Shown here in pieces: positions 23,565-33,264 of a DNA stretch of 64,000 bases. Both the position numbers and the translations under genes were made by a program. This DNA is from an uncultured Monoglobus sp. (GTDB taxonomy: Bacteria > Bacillota > Clostridia > Monoglobales > Monoglobaceae), in assembly GCA_947630135.1 (NCBI GenBank), contig CANRGH010000003.1, positions 124,001-188,000 of the forward strand. The letters run 5' to 3'. The notes beneath the pieces were generated by a model, which made no database searches, was not told the origin of the DNA, and saw only the letters and a program-made list of their open reading frames with translations. Each line of letters opens with the position of its first letter. The stretch's first letter is position 1.

Positions 23565-25799
23565 ATGAAATGTGAAAAGTGCGGCGCGGAATTCCCGGAG
23601 GGCGCGAAGGCATGCCCCGAGTGCGGTTTTGCGCCGGAGCCCGCGGAAAGCGCGGCCAAGGCGGAGAGCGCGGCGAAAGAGGACAACGATTTTGACAAGC
23701 GCTATTCGATGACTTTTGACAAAAAGGACACGGACGAGAATAAATATCAGATCGATGAGGAGCTTCGCAAAAAGCGCGAGGCGAGATACGACGAGAGCTT
23801 CGCCAACATGAGCGATGACGAGAAGCTCAAGGCGCTCGAGGCGGCGAGGCTCGCGAGAAAGGAAAAGCGCGACCGCAAGATGCAGAAAAAGGCGGAGGGC
23901 GGCGTTTTCGCTTCCTTGAGATCGGACAAAAAGGATAAGCCCGCGCCCAAGCGCCGCGGAGCAGATGCCGGCGGTAAGGACGCAAATCTGCCCGAGCCCG
24001 GCGAGGACAAGGTTTTTGAGCGCAGGGGAAGCGCGTCCGAAAAGAGCGAGCGTCCCGCTCGCAAAAAGAAAAAGAGTTTTAAGCCGTCGGCCAAGGTCGG
24101 CCTTATAGCGGGCTGCGTGTTGGCGGTGCTGGTTATCGCCGTGGTTATCGCGTCGATAAACATGGCCACCAAGGTCAAGGTCGAGATGCCCGAGATGCCG
24201 ACGGTTTACGCCAAGGGCAACACGCTTTATTCATCCTATGACGGCAAAGAGATCGAGATAAGCCGGAATTTTGTGGCAAGCGAGTATGTGGAGCCCGCGC
24301 AGCCCTCGTCGACTCCGTCAAGACGGAATGACGACGATGACGAGGATGAGGCGACTCCGACTCCCGAGCCGGAATACTATCCGCCGCGCGAGAAGGACCT
24401 TGTGACATACACGGCCGACGGCCTCGGCACATATTTCATTGACAACGCGGACTTTAACAACAACCGCGGCACGCTCAACTACAGCGAGAGCGGCAAGCGC
24501 CGCGGCACGGTCAAGATCGCCGACGACGTTTATTCGGACATTCTCGTGTCTGACGACGGCACGGGCGTTATGTATCTGACCGGAGCCGATAAGTTCGGCG
24601 GCGGTGGAACCCTCTGGTTCTGGTCGTCGGTCACAAAAACTGCCTCGGAGCTGGCTCCCGGCGTGCTTCCCGAGCATTTCGTGTTCGGACAGAACACGAA
24701 CAGCCTGCTTTATATCAACGAGTATAACAGCGAGTACAACGTGGGCAATCTGCACATGGCGGCGGTTTCAAACGGAGAGATAACCGGCACGCAGATGGTA
24801 GACTCGGACGTGTACGACGTTTTCGGAACAAATCCCGGAGGCGGAGCGGTCGTTTACGCGAAGAACTATAACGACGAAAATCAGTGCTTTGATCTGTATC
24901 TGCAAAAGAGCGGCTCCGACGAGAAGGTCATGGTGACCGGCGGCTCAAGATGCGAGCCGATATTCTGCAAGCTGTCCGACGGTATGTACGCCGGCGGAGG
25001 CTACGGCGAGACCGAGGAATATTATCAGTCGCTCTACTATGTGAGTCTCGCGGGCGGCGAGAAGGAAAAGCTCGCGGGCAGTCTGACCGAGCTGGTAAAG
25101 ATGAGCGCGGACGAGCAGGCGGTGATATTCCGCAAGGCCAACGCCGAGGGCACAGCGTTTGATTATTACTACGCGAGCATGGCGGGCACCGACGGCCAGC
25201 TCGTGGCGTCAAATATAACCGTGCTTGACGACGAGGACCACAAGCGCGTTTCGCAATTTGAGATCAGCGACGACTTCACAAAGGCGGCGTTCATTCAGGG
25301 CTACGACAAGGCCCGCGAGAGCGGCGCGCTGTTCGGCATAGCGATAAGCAACGGGGTCGTTGGAAGCGACACCAAGATAAGCGACACCGCATATTCGTGC
25401 AGCATCACCCCCGACGGACAGATCATCAGATACGCGGACAATTATGACATCACATGGAACCTTGTGACGCTCAACGCGTGGAACAACGGCAAGGTCACGG
25501 AGCTTGCGAACGAGGTGGGCGCGGGCGCGTTCACGTTTGACAAGAACGGAAACTACACGGTCTACGCCAAGAATTACAGTCTTGAGACCCGCACCGGCGA
25601 CGTTTACTGCGTCAGCAACAAGGGCAAAACGCGCGAGGTCGTCAAGGGCGTAAGTTCATACGGACTCAAGAGCAGCGGCGATATAATTTATTATAACAGC
25701 GGCGGCGGAGAGTCCCCGTTCGAGCTGTTCCGCACCCGCGACGACGGCAAAAAGGCGAGGTCCGTGGACGAGGACGTGACAGAGGTAATATCTTACTGA
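23565..25799 (+). CDS. Zinc-ribbon membrane protein with extracellular beta-propeller-like domain
   Basis: A 744-residue protein. It opens with a zinc ribbon (MKCEKCGAEFPEGAKACPEC), then a long charged Lys/Glu/Arg-rich region with coiled-coil character (about 25-180), one membrane helix (LIAGCVLAVLVIAVVIASIN, near 187) and an Asp/Glu/Pro linker. The remaining 470 residues show repeated short beta-rich units with D-G-T or N-G turns (YSDILVSDDGTGVMYL, FSISDD-like strands), like a TolB/WD40-type propeller. The topology would place the ribbon inside and the propeller outside. The start at 23565 makes the protein begin with the ribbon and follows an AAGG/AGGAG region. It is upstream of nadD, two bases apart. 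Function unknown; a sensor or scaffold role is a guess. Confidence 0.75.
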   Translation: MKCEKCGAEFPEGAKACPECGFAPEPAESAAKAESAAKEDNDFDKRYSMTFDKKDTDENKYQIDEELRKKREARYDESFANMSDDEKLKALEAARLARKEKRDRKMQKKAEGGVFASLRSDKKDKPAPKRRGADAGGKDANLPEPGEDKVFERRGSASEKSERPARKKKKSFKPSAKVGLIAGCVLAVLVIAVVIASINMATKVKVEMPEMPTVYAKGNTLYSSYDGKEIEISRNFVASEYVEPAQPSSTPSRRNDDDDEDEATPTPEPEYYPPREKDLVTYTADGLGTYFIDNADFNNNRGTLNYSESGKRRGTVKIADDVYSDILVSDDGTGVMYLTGADKFGGGGTLWFWSSVTKTASELAPGVLPEHFVFGQNTNSLLYINEYNSEYNVGNLHMAAVSNGEITGTQMVDSDVYDVFGTNPGGGAVVYAKNYNDENQCFDLYLQKSGSDEKVMVTGGSRCEPIFCKLSDGMYAGGGYGETEEYYQSLYYVSLAGGEKEKLAGSLTELVKMSADEQAVIFRKANAEGTAFDYYYASMAGTDGQLVASNITVLDDEDHKRVSQFEISDDFTKAAFIQGYDKARESGALFGIAISNGVVGSDTKISDTAYSCSITPDGQIIRYADNYDITWNLVTLNAWNNGKVTELANEVGAGAFTFDKNGNYTVYAKNYSLETRTGDVYCVSNKGKTREVVKGVSSYGLKSSGDIIYYNSGGGESPFELFRTRDDGKKARSVDEDVTEVISY

Positions 25800-25818
25800 T
25801 TTGTATAAAAACCGGCTT

Positions 25819-26445
25819 ATGAAAAAGGACACAGCGGAAAAAATCGGAATAATGGGCGGAACTTTTGATCCGCCCCATTTCGGACATTTTGTGATAGCCC
25901 AGACGGCGTTTGAGGCGCTGGGCCTCGGAAAGGTGCTGTTTATCCCGACCGGCAAAATTGTCTATAAAGACACCTGCGGCGAGGCTGACGGCCGCCACAG
26001 ATTTAATATGCTCAAATCCGTGATTGACAGCAATCCGGATTTTGAACTATCGGACACCGAACTCAAACAGAGCGGAACCTCATACACCGCCGACACTTTG
26101 ACGCGCCTCAAGGAGGGCGAATATAAGGACGCAGAGCTTTATTTTCTGGTCGGCGCCGACTCGCTTGACTATATGGACAAGTGGTACAGGCCCGAGGTCG
26201 TTTTCAGACTGTGCACCGTCGCGGTGGCGGAGCGGCGCGGATTTTCGAGCGATGAGGTCGAAAAGAAGATAAAGCTCCTGAACGAAAAATTCGGCGCGAA
26301 GATCATCCGCCTTTCCATGCCCATGATCGACGTTTCATCCACCATGCTGCGTGAAATGGCGGGAGAGGGGCGCTCGATCAGATATTTGACCCACGACAGC
26401 GTTATAGAGTATATAAACAAGCACAATTTATACGGAGGTGGATAA
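25819..26445 (+). CDS. nadD: Nicotinate-nucleotide adenylyltransferase
   Basis: About 208 residues, NaMN + ATP to NaAD in NAD synthesis. IGIMGGTFDPPHFGHFVIAQ is the nucleotidyltransferase loop with its HxGH, and VSSTMLREM matches the ISSTxIR motif. The start is uncertain: ATG 25819 gives the normal family N-terminus but lacks a good SD; a TTG at 25801 is an alternative. Its stop overlaps the SD of yqeK. nadD-yqeK-LCP-rsfS is the standard Firmicutes cluster. Confidence 0.95.
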   Translation: MKKDTAEKIGIMGGTFDPPHFGHFVIAQTAFEALGLGKVLFIPTGKIVYKDTCGEADGRHRFNMLKSVIDSNPDFELSDTELKQSGTSYTADTLTRLKEGEYKDAELYFLVGADSLDYMDKWYRPEVVFRLCTVAVAERRGFSSDEVEKKIKLLNEKFGAKIIRLSMPMIDVSSTMLREMAGEGRSIRYLTHDSVIEYINKHNLYGGG

Positions 26446-26446
26446 A

Positions 26447-27037
26447 ATGGCTGAAGCTTTAAGCATTGCGAGCATTGACGAGATCAAGACCGAGCTTCGG
26501 AAAATTCTCAGCAAGCACCGTTACATTCATTCGTTGGGCGTCGCGGGCGAGGCCGAAAAGCTCGCTCGGCGCTACGGGGCTGATCCCGAAAAGGCGTATC
26601 TGGCGGGGCTTGTTCACGACTGCGCCAAGGAGTACGACCCCGCCGAAATGGAGAAAATATTGAAGACCGAATACGGCGTGGCCGCGGACTCGATGTCGAG
26701 GATAATGCCGAAGATCCTGCACGGCCCGCTGGGCGCATGCGACGCGCAGCGCAAGTTCGGGATCTACGATCCGGATATTCTTGACGCGGTGAGGTACCAC
26801 ACAACCGGAAAGGGCGGCATGCGTCTTTTGACAAAGATAATTTACATAGCCGACTATATCGAGCCGAACCGTGACTTTGACGGTGTGGACAAGCTGCGGG
26901 CAATGGCGTATGACAACATTGACGAGGCGATCATATACGGCATTGACGAGACTATAAAGGACCTGATAAGGCGCGGCCTCGTTATCCATCCCGACACAAT
27001 GAGCGCCCGCAATGATCTTATTATGAAAAGGGCTTAA
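26447..27037 (+). CDS. yqeK: HD-domain dinucleoside tetraphosphate hydrolase YqeK
   Basis: A 196-residue HD phosphohydrolase. Metal ligands are in RYIHSLGVAGEAEKLA, GLVHDCAKEY and ILHGPLGA. YqeK hydrolyses Ap4A symmetrically to 2 ADP and limits this alarmone. The start at 26447 is chosen from CGGAGGTGG; the GTG nine bases earlier lies within that SD. Confidence 0.94.
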   Translation: MAEALSIASIDEIKTELRKILSKHRYIHSLGVAGEAEKLARRYGADPEKAYLAGLVHDCAKEYDPAEMEKILKTEYGVAADSMSRIMPKILHGPLGACDAQRKFGIYDPDILDAVRYHTTGKGGMRLLTKIIYIADYIEPNRDFDGVDKLRAMAYDNIDEAIIYGIDETIKDLIRRGLVIHPDTMSARNDLIMKRA

Positions 27038-27083
27038 GAAATCGGGCATATCCCGCGCAGAAGGCGCGAAAAGGAGAAGGATT

Positions 27084-27941
27084 ATGAGAAAAAAATCACC
27101 CGTAATCAGAGTGCTGTCGGCTGTTGTGCTGATCGCGTTCATTGTGATCGGCTTTAACGCCGGGCGGCTGTTTATCGGCGATAACGCGCCGTCGCGGCTG
27201 ACCGACGTCACAAATATCCTTGTGGCCGGCGTGGACGTGGACGGTTACAGGACAGACCTTATTCTGATGGTTCAGGTGAACACCATAGACAACAAAGTGA
27301 GCATTCTGCAAATTCCGCGCGACACGCGCGTGAGCAACAACAGAAACGACAAAAAGATAAACTCGGCGTATTTTTCGGGCATTGACACGCTCAAAAAAGA
27401 GGTCAGAAGCGTGACCGGGCTTTATACCGACTTTTTCGCCACAATAACCTTTGACGCGTTCAAGGAGATAGTCGACGCGCTCGGCGGCGTCAAGATCGAC
27501 GTGCCGATAGACATGAACTATCACGATCCCGTTCAGGGCCTTACGATCGAGCTGAAGGCCGGACGGCAGAAGCTCAGCGGCGAGGAGGCTATGATGTTCA
27601 TGCGCTTCCGCAAGAACGACGACGGCACGGGCTATCCGATGGGTGACATTGACCGGAACAAGGCGCAGGCTGAGTTTTATTCAGCGGTCATGAAAAAGGC
27701 CATGAGCCCGATCGGAGTTTTGAAGGCCCCGTTCATATACGGCGCAGTCATGGAAAACACCACCACCGACTTAAACAACCGCGAGGTGCGGCAGCTCATG
27801 TTCCGCGTGTTCAAGATAGGCAAAAATAACATAAACATATATCAGCTTCCGGGCGAGCCGGGCTATCGCGGCGGAGTTTCATACTTCATCTGCGACGAGG
27901 ATGAAACCGAGGAGCTTATAGACGAAAATTTCAGGCATTAG
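27084..27941 (+). CDS. LytR-CpsA-Psr family glycopolymer ligase
   Basis: A 285-residue membrane-anchored LCP protein: a short cytoplasmic N-terminus, one membrane helix (VIRVLSAVVLIAFIVIGFNA), then the extracellular LCP domain. Its conserved residues appear in NILVAGVDVDGYRTDLILMV, ILQIPRDTRV, GGVKIDVP and MFMRFRKNDDGTGYPMGDIDR. LCP proteins transfer teichoic acids or other glycopolymers from lipid carriers to peptidoglycan. It sits in the nadD-rsfS cluster, a common place for it. Confidence 0.94.
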   Translation: MRKKSPVIRVLSAVVLIAFIVIGFNAGRLFIGDNAPSRLTDVTNILVAGVDVDGYRTDLILMVQVNTIDNKVSILQIPRDTRVSNNRNDKKINSAYFSGIDTLKKEVRSVTGLYTDFFATITFDAFKEIVDALGGVKIDVPIDMNYHDPVQGLTIELKAGRQKLSGEEAMMFMRFRKNDDGTGYPMGDIDRNKAQAEFYSAVMKKAMSPIGVLKAPFIYGAVMENTTTDLNNREVRQLMFRVFKIGKNNINIYQLPGEPGYRGGVSYFICDEDETEELIDENFRH

Positions 27942-27985
27942 TAATATGTTAAGCCGCGATACATAAAAATTGAAAGGAGATTACT

Positions 27986-28342
27986 ATGGCGAGCAAAAAC
28001 GAGACCGTTAACAAGATAGTCAAGGTGCTTGACGACAAAAAGGGCAGAAATATTGAGGTTATTGATATTTCGGGACTCACGACCATGACCGATTACTTTA
28101 TAATCGTGACGGGCGGCTCCGACACGCAGGTGAAGGCGCTGTGCGACAGCGTTGAAGAGGAGCTTGAAAAGGACGGCCTGACCCCGACCAACAAGGAGGG
28201 CTACCGCACCGCCCAGTGGATATTGCTGGGATATGACGACGCGGTTGTGCATATTTTCCTTGCCGAGACCAGAGAGTTTTACGGCCTTGAGCGCATTTGG
28301 AAGGACGGCGTGAAGGTGGACGTTTCGGACATTGTCTCGTAG
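27986..28342 (+). CDS. rsfS: Ribosomal silencing factor RsfS
   Basis: A 118-residue DUF143 protein that binds L14 and blocks 30S-50S joining during starvation. The signature MTDYFIIVTGGSDTQVKAL is followed by GYRTAQWILLGYDDAVVHIF. The SD is AAAGGAGA and the position before leuS is usual in Clostridia. Confidence 0.96.
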   Translation: MASKNETVNKIVKVLDDKKGRNIEVIDISGLTTMTDYFIIVTGGSDTQVKALCDSVEEELEKDGLTPTNKEGYRTAQWILLGYDDAVVHIFLAETREFYGLERIWKDGVKVDVSDIVS

Positions 28343-28411
28343 GCGGGCCGCCGTGATTTCAGAAACCGACGCAGCTATCTGCGAAAAGTATAAAGAAAAG
28401 AGGATAAGAAT

Positions 28412-30877
28412 TTGAAGTACGATTTTAAGACAATTGAGGAAAAATGGCAGAAAATATGGGAGGAGACCGGCGAGTTCGACATTTCCGAGGATACCGAAAA
28501 GCCGAAGTATTACGCTCTTGAGATGTTCCCTTATCCCTCGGGCAACCTGCATATGGGTCATGTGAGGAACTACGCGATAGGAGATGTCGTCGCCCGCTAT
28601 AAAAAGATGCAGGGCTTTAACGTGCTGCACCCAATGGGCTGGGACAGCTTCGGCCTTCCGGCCGAGAACGCGGCGATAAAGCACGGCGCGGACCCGGCGG
28701 ACTGGACATGGTCGAATATCGACAACATGCGCAGACAGCTCAAGCGCATAGGTTTGAGCTATGACTGGGACAGAGAGGTAGCCACCGCCAAGCCCGAGTA
28801 TTATAAATTTACGCAGTGGATGTTCGCGCAGCTCTACAAGCACGGGCTGGCGTACAAAAAGAAATCATATGTTAACTGGTGCCCCTCGTGCGCCACGGTT
28901 CTGGCGAACGAGCAGGTCGTTAACGGCAAGTGCGAGCGCTGCAAGAGCGAGGTCGGCAAAAAGGACCTTGAGCAGTGGTTCTTCAAGATCACAGACTATG
29001 CGCAGAGGCTGCTTGACGACATAGACAAATTAAAGGGCTGGCCCGACAAGGTAAAGCTTATGCAGACAAACTGGATAGGCCGCAGCGAGGGCGCCGAGGT
29101 CGATTTTAAGATCGACGGCAGCGACGAGACTCTGACGGTCTACACCACCCGCCCCGACACGATTTTCGGCGTGAGCTACATGGTTATAGCGCCGGAGCAC
29201 CCGCTGGTCGAAAAGCTTATCGCGGGCAGCGAGACCGAGGCCGAGTGCCGCGCCTTTATCAAAAAAGTGCAGCACCAGAGCGAGATCGTGCGTTCCGCGA
29301 CCGACACCGAAAAAGAGGGCGTGTTCACCGGAACATATCTCATTCACCCGTTCACCGGCGCGAAGATACCGCTGTATCTCGCGAACTACGTCCTGCTTGA
29401 CTACGGCACGGGAATTGTTATGGGCGTTGCCGCCCACGACCAGCGCGACTTTGAGTTCGCCAAGAAGTACGATCTGCCGATCACGATAGTTATCCAGCCC
29501 GAGGGTCAGAACATGAAGTCCGAGGACATGACAGAGGCTTTCGCGGCCGAGGGAATTATGGAAAATTCCGGCGAGTTTGACGGCATGAACAACAAAGACG
29601 CGATCAAGGCCATAACGAAGCGGCTCGAAGAGCTGGGGATCGGCCGAGGCAAGGTCAATTTCCGGTTAAGGGACTGGCTGATCTCAAGACAGCGCTACTG
29701 GGGCGCGCCGATACCGGTCGTTTACTGCGACAAGTGCGGCGAGGTATTGGTTCCCGACGATCAGCTCCCGGTGATCCTGCCGCAGAACGTTAAGTTCACG
29801 GGCAAGGGTCAGTCGCCGCTCAGCGAGTGCGAGGAATTTGTTCACACGACCTGTCCCAAGTGCGGCGGCCCCGCCAGGCGCGAGACCGACACGATGGACA
29901 CGTTTGTATGCTCGTCGTGGTACTTTTTGAGATACTGCGATCCGCACAATACCGAAATGCCGTTTGACAAGGCCAAGATAGACTACTGGATGAACGTCGA
30001 TCAGTATATCGGCGGCGTTGAGCACGCGATACTTCATCTGCTCTACGCGAGATTTTTCACAAAGGCGCTGCATGATTTCGGATATGTGAGCTGTGACGAG
30101 CCGTTTGAAAATCTGCTGACGCAGGGCATGGTCTTAAAGGACGGAACAAAGATGTCAAAGTCTCTGGGCAATGTTGTGAGCCCCGAGGAGATAATCAATA
30201 AATACGGCGCTGACACCGCGCGTCTGTTTATCCTGTTCGCGGCTCCGCCCGAGCGCGACCTTGACTGGAACGACACGGCGGTCGAGGGCTCTTACAGATT
30301 TTTGAACCGCGTATGGAGAGCGGTCGAGGAGCTCAAGGACCTGATGACCGACGAGAAGCCCGGAAACGTTTCGGGCGAGGAGAGAAAGCTGCGCCTCGCG
30401 GTTCACAGCGCGATCAAAAAGGTCACAGCCGACTGCGACAGATTTAGCTTCAACACCGCGATAAGCGCGATCATGGAGATGGTGAACGCCCTGTATTACT
30501 ATAAGGAGCATACGGCGAAGGAGGAGCTTAGCCGTCCGGTCATTTCCGAGGCGCTGCGCTCGCTTATCCTGCTGCTCTCGCCTTTTGTGCCGCATATCGC
30601 GTCCGAGATGTGGCAGATAATCGGCGAGACCTCGAACCTTGCCACCGTGAAGTGGCCCGAGTATGACGAGAGCGCGCTGGTTGTTGATGAGATCGAGATC
30701 GTGCTCCAGATAAACGGCAGGATCAGAGATAAAATAAAGATCAGCCCCGACCTGACCCGCGACGAGATGGTCGAGCTGGCCGTGAGCAACGACAAAATAA
30801 AAGAGCTGACCGAGGGCAAACAGATCGTAAAATGCATCGCCGTGCCCAAGAAGCTTATAAACGTGGTCGTTAAATAA
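28412..30877 (+). CDS. leuS: Leucyl-tRNA synthetase
   Basis: An 821-residue class Ia synthetase. The HIGH-type motif is [11 protein letters not shown], the KMSKS motif is [10 protein letters not shown], the CP1 editing domain has [17 protein letters not shown] and [16 protein letters not shown], and there is a zinc-binding CxxC insert ([22 protein letters not shown]). A C-terminal tRNA-binding domain follows. The start is TTG at 28412 behind AGAGGATAAG; no ATG close by fits the conserved N-terminus. No T-box was seen upstream. Confidence 0.98.
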   Translation: MKYDFKTIEEKWQKIWEETGEFDISEDTEKPKYYALEMFPYPSGNLHMGHVRNYAIGDVVARYKKMQGFNVLHPMGWDSFGLPAENAAIKHGADPADWTWSNIDNMRRQLKRIGLSYDWDREVATAKPEYYKFTQWMFAQLYKHGLAYKKKSYVNWCPSCATVLANEQVVNGKCERCKSEVGKKDLEQWFFKITDYAQRLLDDIDKLKGWPDKVKLMQTNWIGRSEGAEVDFKIDGSDETLTVYTTRPDTIFGVSYMVIAPEHPLVEKLIAGSETEAECRAFIKKVQHQSEIVRSATDTEKEGVFTGTYLIHPFTGAKIPLYLANYVLLDYGTGIVMGVAAHDQRDFEFAKKYDLPITIVIQPEGQNMKSEDMTEAFAAEGIMENSGEFDGMNNKDAIKAITKRLEELGIGRGKVNFRLRDWLISRQRYWGAPIPVVYCDKCGEVLVPDDQLPVILPQNVKFTGKGQSPLSECEEFVHTTCPKCGGPARRETDTMDTFVCSSWYFLRYCDPHNTEMPFDKAKIDYWMNVDQYIGGVEHAILHLLYARFFTKALHDFGYVSCDEPFENLLTQGMVLKDGTKMSKSLGNVVSPEEIINKYGADTARLFILFAAPPERDLDWNDTAVEGSYRFLNRVWRAVEELKDLMTDEKPGNVSGEERKLRLAVHSAIKKVTADCDRFSFNTAISAIMEMVNALYYYKEHTAKEELSRPVISEALRSLILLLSPFVPHIASEMWQIIGETSNLATVKWPEYDESALVVDEIEIVLQINGRIRDKIKISPDLTRDEMVELAVSNDKIKELTEGKQIVKCIAVPKKLINVVVK

Positions 30878-30900
30878 AACGGCGCTGTGAAAGGGTTATT

Positions 30901-31707
30901 ATGAACAGATACAGGCAGAGAAAGAAAAGGAGACGGCGCAGGATCATACTTATTCTTGTGATAATCGCGGTGCTGGCGGCTTTTGTTGTGCCCTACTGTC
31001 TGGAGCCGGGCGTGCCGGTGCTTATGTATCACTGCGTGTCCGAGGAGCCGAGGAGCGGCGATGAAAATCTCTATTGCCGCCCCGATCAGCTTGTGGAACA
31101 GTTTGACTATCTCAAGCGAGAGGGCTACACGACATTGTTCGCCGAGGAGTATGAGCAGGCGTACGACGTGAAAAAGCCGATAATACTCACCTTTGACGAC
31201 GGATATGAGGACTGCTACACCGAGCTCTATCCGCTGCTTAAAAAGTATGACTTTAAGGCGACGATATTCATGGTGGGCGAGTATATCGACAAAAAAGGAT
31301 ATTTAAGCTCCGAACAGATCCGCGAAATGGCGAAAAGCGGTTATGTCAGCGTTCAGAGCCACACGGCCCACCACGTCAATCTTGCCGACATGAGCGCGGA
31401 TGAGCTTGACGCGGAATTCAGGGCGTCCTGCGCGTCGCTCGCGAAGATAACCGGAAAAAATGTCACGGTTCTGTCGTACCCCGGAGGTTATTTTAACGAT
31501 GAGGTACTGCGGCAGGCGAAAAGATATTTTACATACGGCTACGCGATTGACACGAATAAATATTCAAAGGATAACCATTACGAGATCTCAAGGGGCGGGG
31601 TTTTCCGCAACACCACGCTTGAGGCTTACGAGAGAGCGATCGAGACTTATTCCGAGAGCCGCATAGTCCGCGACTGGCTGAAGCTGTATTATAAGATATT
31701 TGATTGA
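30901..31707 (+). CDS. Membrane-anchored polysaccharide deacetylase
   Basis: A 268-residue CE4 protein. A very basic N-terminus (RQRKKRRRRR) precedes one membrane helix (IILILVIIAVLAAFVV), then the NodB domain outside: motif 1 ILTFDDGYEDCY, motif 2 SHTAHHVNL, motif 3 SYPGGYFND. Such enzymes remove acetyl groups from peptidoglycan or other cell-surface glycans and often raise lysozyme resistance. It begins 23 bases after leuS and is probably cotranscribed; a terminator follows. Confidence 0.92.
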   Translation: MNRYRQRKKRRRRRIILILVIIAVLAAFVVPYCLEPGVPVLMYHCVSEEPRSGDENLYCRPDQLVEQFDYLKREGYTTLFAEEYEQAYDVKKPIILTFDDGYEDCYTELYPLLKKYDFKATIFMVGEYIDKKGYLSSEQIREMAKSGYVSVQSHTAHHVNLADMSADELDAEFRASCASLAKITGKNVTVLSYPGGYFNDEVLRQAKRYFTYGYAIDTNKYSKDNHYEISRGGVFRNTTLEAYERAIETYSESRIVRDWLKLYYKIFD

Positions 31708-31735
31708 CGCGGACGGCTCCGAAATCTATTTAGAA

Positions 31736-31775
31736 ATCAAAAAGCGTCTCCGCGGAGGCGGGGGCGCTTTTGATT
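31736..31775 (+). terminator. Terminator of leuS and the deacetylase gene
   Basis: AAAAGCG and CTCCGC arms pair with GCGGAG and CGCTTTT, with a small internal mismatch; TGATTT follows. Confidence 0.75.
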
Positions 31776-31814
31776 TAATACCGGTCGTTTGCGGGGCACA
31801 TATTTGTTTGGTAA

Positions 31815-31965
31815 TTGTTTTGTAAAGGAGAAAGTGTATAATAATTATACATTTTTTAGCGGTTCTGCTTAAGCGGTATCGAGAACCTTAAGGAACCGCA
31901 AACGGCCGGAAAACAAAAGGCGCGCACCTTAAATAAGGTGAGCGCCTTTGCTCTTGTTTGTATTA
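31815..31965 (+). ncRNA. Candidate structured small RNA with its own promoter and terminator
   Basis: TTGTTT (31815-31820), 16 bases and TATAAT (31837-31842) predict a start near 31849. The next 50 bases hold a long hairpin: GCGGTTC (31859-31865) and CTTAAG pair with CTTAAG and GAACCGC (31893-31899). A second hairpin, AAGGCGC/CACCTTA with TAAGGTG/GCGCCTT (about 31917-31949), could end the transcript. No reading frame with an SD lies in it. I do not recognise it as 6S, SRP RNA or tmRNA. The second hairpin also has a better T-run on the minus strand, so part may belong to the coat-protein transcript. Confidence 0.45.
31912..31952 (-). terminator. Terminator for the coat-protein operon
   Basis: The same hairpin read on the minus strand ends in CCTTTTGTTTTCC. 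It lies about 130 bases after the CotF-like stop codon. Confidence 0.65.
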
Positions 31966-32077
31966 TACAACCTTTATGCGAATTTGTCAACCGAAATAAA
32001 ACGAATATTTAACAAATATTTGACTCGGAGCCGAGTTTTATTGGTTAAATTTCCGATTATGTTTTTTGGCGCCGCCG

Positions 32078-32359
32078 TTAAGCCGACATTTTTTCGCTGA
32101 ACTTCTGCTTAACGCTGTCCACCTTTGACTGCTCCGCCTGCTCTGTGGGGTACCAGCCTTTTTCCGCCATGCGGTTGTAGATAGTGTCCTGCGTCGCGAG
32201 CGAGCTGTTCAGCGCCATGCAGAACGCCTTGTGAACGTCCTCGCTCGATGATTCGATCGTGCCGTGGAGAAACAGGTCGCACACTCCCTTTTCAAGCTGC
32301 AGAACGTTCTCCATTAACTCCTTGTCCGACATATTTGTTTCCTGTGTGTTCGCGCTCAT
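32078..32359 (-). CDS. CotF-like spore coat protein
   Basis: A 93-residue four-helix-type protein: MSDKELMENVLQLEKGVCDL, then IESSSEDVHKAFCMAL and RMAEKGWYPTEQAE. The GWY followed by Gln/Ala/Lys-rich residues is the typical end of the CotF domain. CotF-type proteins belong to the spore coat. The SD AAAGGAG precedes ATG 32359; an internal ATG (MSDKEL) nine codons later is an alternative. It is the second gene of a two-gene minus-strand operon. Confidence 0.85.
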   Translation of the reverse strand: MSANTQETNMSDKELMENVLQLEKGVCDLFLHGTIESSSEDVHKAFCMALNSSLATQDTIYNRMAEKGWYPTEQAEQSKVDSVKQKFSEKMSA

Positions 32360-32377
32360 AAAATTACTCCTTTCCGC

Positions 32378-32554
32378 TTAGCCCAACAGGCCGTAAAAAT
32401 TCTGAAATGTCTCCTTGTGCTGCTCGACCAGCTTGTTCACATAGCTTTGCAGGTCGGGGTCCTGAAGCCTCGCCGCTATCGCGCGACAGTTCGTCTCAAA
32501 AAACTGCTCGTGGCCGAGAGCGTCCTCAACGTATAAAAGCTCTTTTGTCGTCAT
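32378..32554 (-). CDS. Small spore-coat-associated protein upstream of the CotF-like gene
   Basis: A 58-residue frame behind an ideal SD (GGAGGTG, seven bases from ATG). It starts MTTKELLYVEDALGHEQFF, and the rest is helical, ending HKETFQNFYGLLG. The TKELLYxEDALGHE start is familiar from short proteins that accompany CotF-like genes in Clostridia. It is 18 bases upstream of the CotF-like gene, so both are made together, presumably by a sporulation sigma factor. The promoter was not identified. The exact role is unknown. Confidence 0.85.
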   Translation of the reverse strand: MTTKELLYVEDALGHEQFFETNCRAIAARLQDPDLQSYVNKLVEQHKETFQNFYGLLG

Positions 32555-32650
32555 GTTATCACCTCCGTTTACAGTTTTTCCCGCGGGATAAAAATTATTC
32601 CTTAAAATTTAAAAATACTTTACGGTTTTGTGACAAATCTGTTTAGTTTG

Positions 32651-32679
32651 TTTACATTTATGATAAATTAATATATAAT
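32651..32679 (+). promoter_or_regulatory. Promoter of nrdR
   Basis: TTTACA (32651-32656), 17 bases and TATAAT (32674-32679), 37 bases upstream of the start. Confidence 0.75.
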
Positions 32680-32715
32680 TATCGTGTCAAAAATTTAACT
32701 CGGGAGAGGATAATT

Positions 32716-33174
32716 ATGCGTTGTATGTATTGCGGCTCGCTCGACAGCAAAGTGGTGGACTCCCGCTCGACGGATGACGGAACCGCCATCAGACGCCGCC
32801 GCGAGTGCTTAAACTGCGGAAAGCGCTTCACCACATATGAAAAGGTCGAAAGCGTTCCGATAATCGTTGTTAAAAAGGATAAGTCGCGTCAGAGCTTTGA
32901 CCGCGACAAGCTTGAGCGCGGAATTTTGAACGCATGCGCCAGCCGTCCGGTCCCGCTCCAGACGATAGATTCCATGATAACCGAGATAGAGAGCAGCCTT
33001 CACAACAGCCTCCAGCGCGAGGTCTCAAGCGAGAAGATAGGCGAGATGGTCATGGATATGCTGCGGGATATTGACGAGGTGGCGTATGTTCGCTTCGCCT
33101 CGGTCTATAAACAGTTCAAGGATATCGAGACGTTCCAGGAGGAGCTCAAAAAGCTTTCCGAAAAACGCGGATAA
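32716..33174 (+). CDS. nrdR: Transcriptional repressor NrdR
   Basis: A 152-residue regulator of ribonucleotide reductase genes. N-terminal zinc ribbon ([18 protein letters not shown], then [17 protein letters not shown]) and an ATP-cone domain ([20 protein letters not shown]) that senses ATP/dATP. Length is normal. The SD is GGGAGAGG. No ribonucleotide reductase gene lies in the window. Confidence 0.97.
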   Translation: MRCMYCGSLDSKVVDSRSTDDGTAIRRRRECLNCGKRFTTYEKVESVPIIVVKKDKSRQSFDRDKLERGILNACASRPVPLQTIDSMITEIESSLHNSLQREVSSEKIGEMVMDMLRDIDEVAYVRFASVYKQFKDIETFQEELKKLSEKRG

Positions 33175-33209
33175 AGCGTCGGTTTTTTTGAAAAATTCGG
33201 CAAAAACCC

Positions 33210-33238
33210 TTGACAAATCAAAGATTTGGTGGTAGAAT
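33210..33238 (+). promoter_or_regulatory. Promoter of the rimP-nusA-infB operon
   Basis: TTGACA (33210-33215), 17 bases and TAGAAT (33233-33238). Confidence 0.8.
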
Positions 33239-33264
33239 ACTTAAGTAACATGTAGAATATCGGC

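Noticed and set aside
28343-28411. Possible T-box leader before leuS
   Set aside because: Only 69 bases lie between rsfS and leuS, with no terminator hairpin or T-box sequence.
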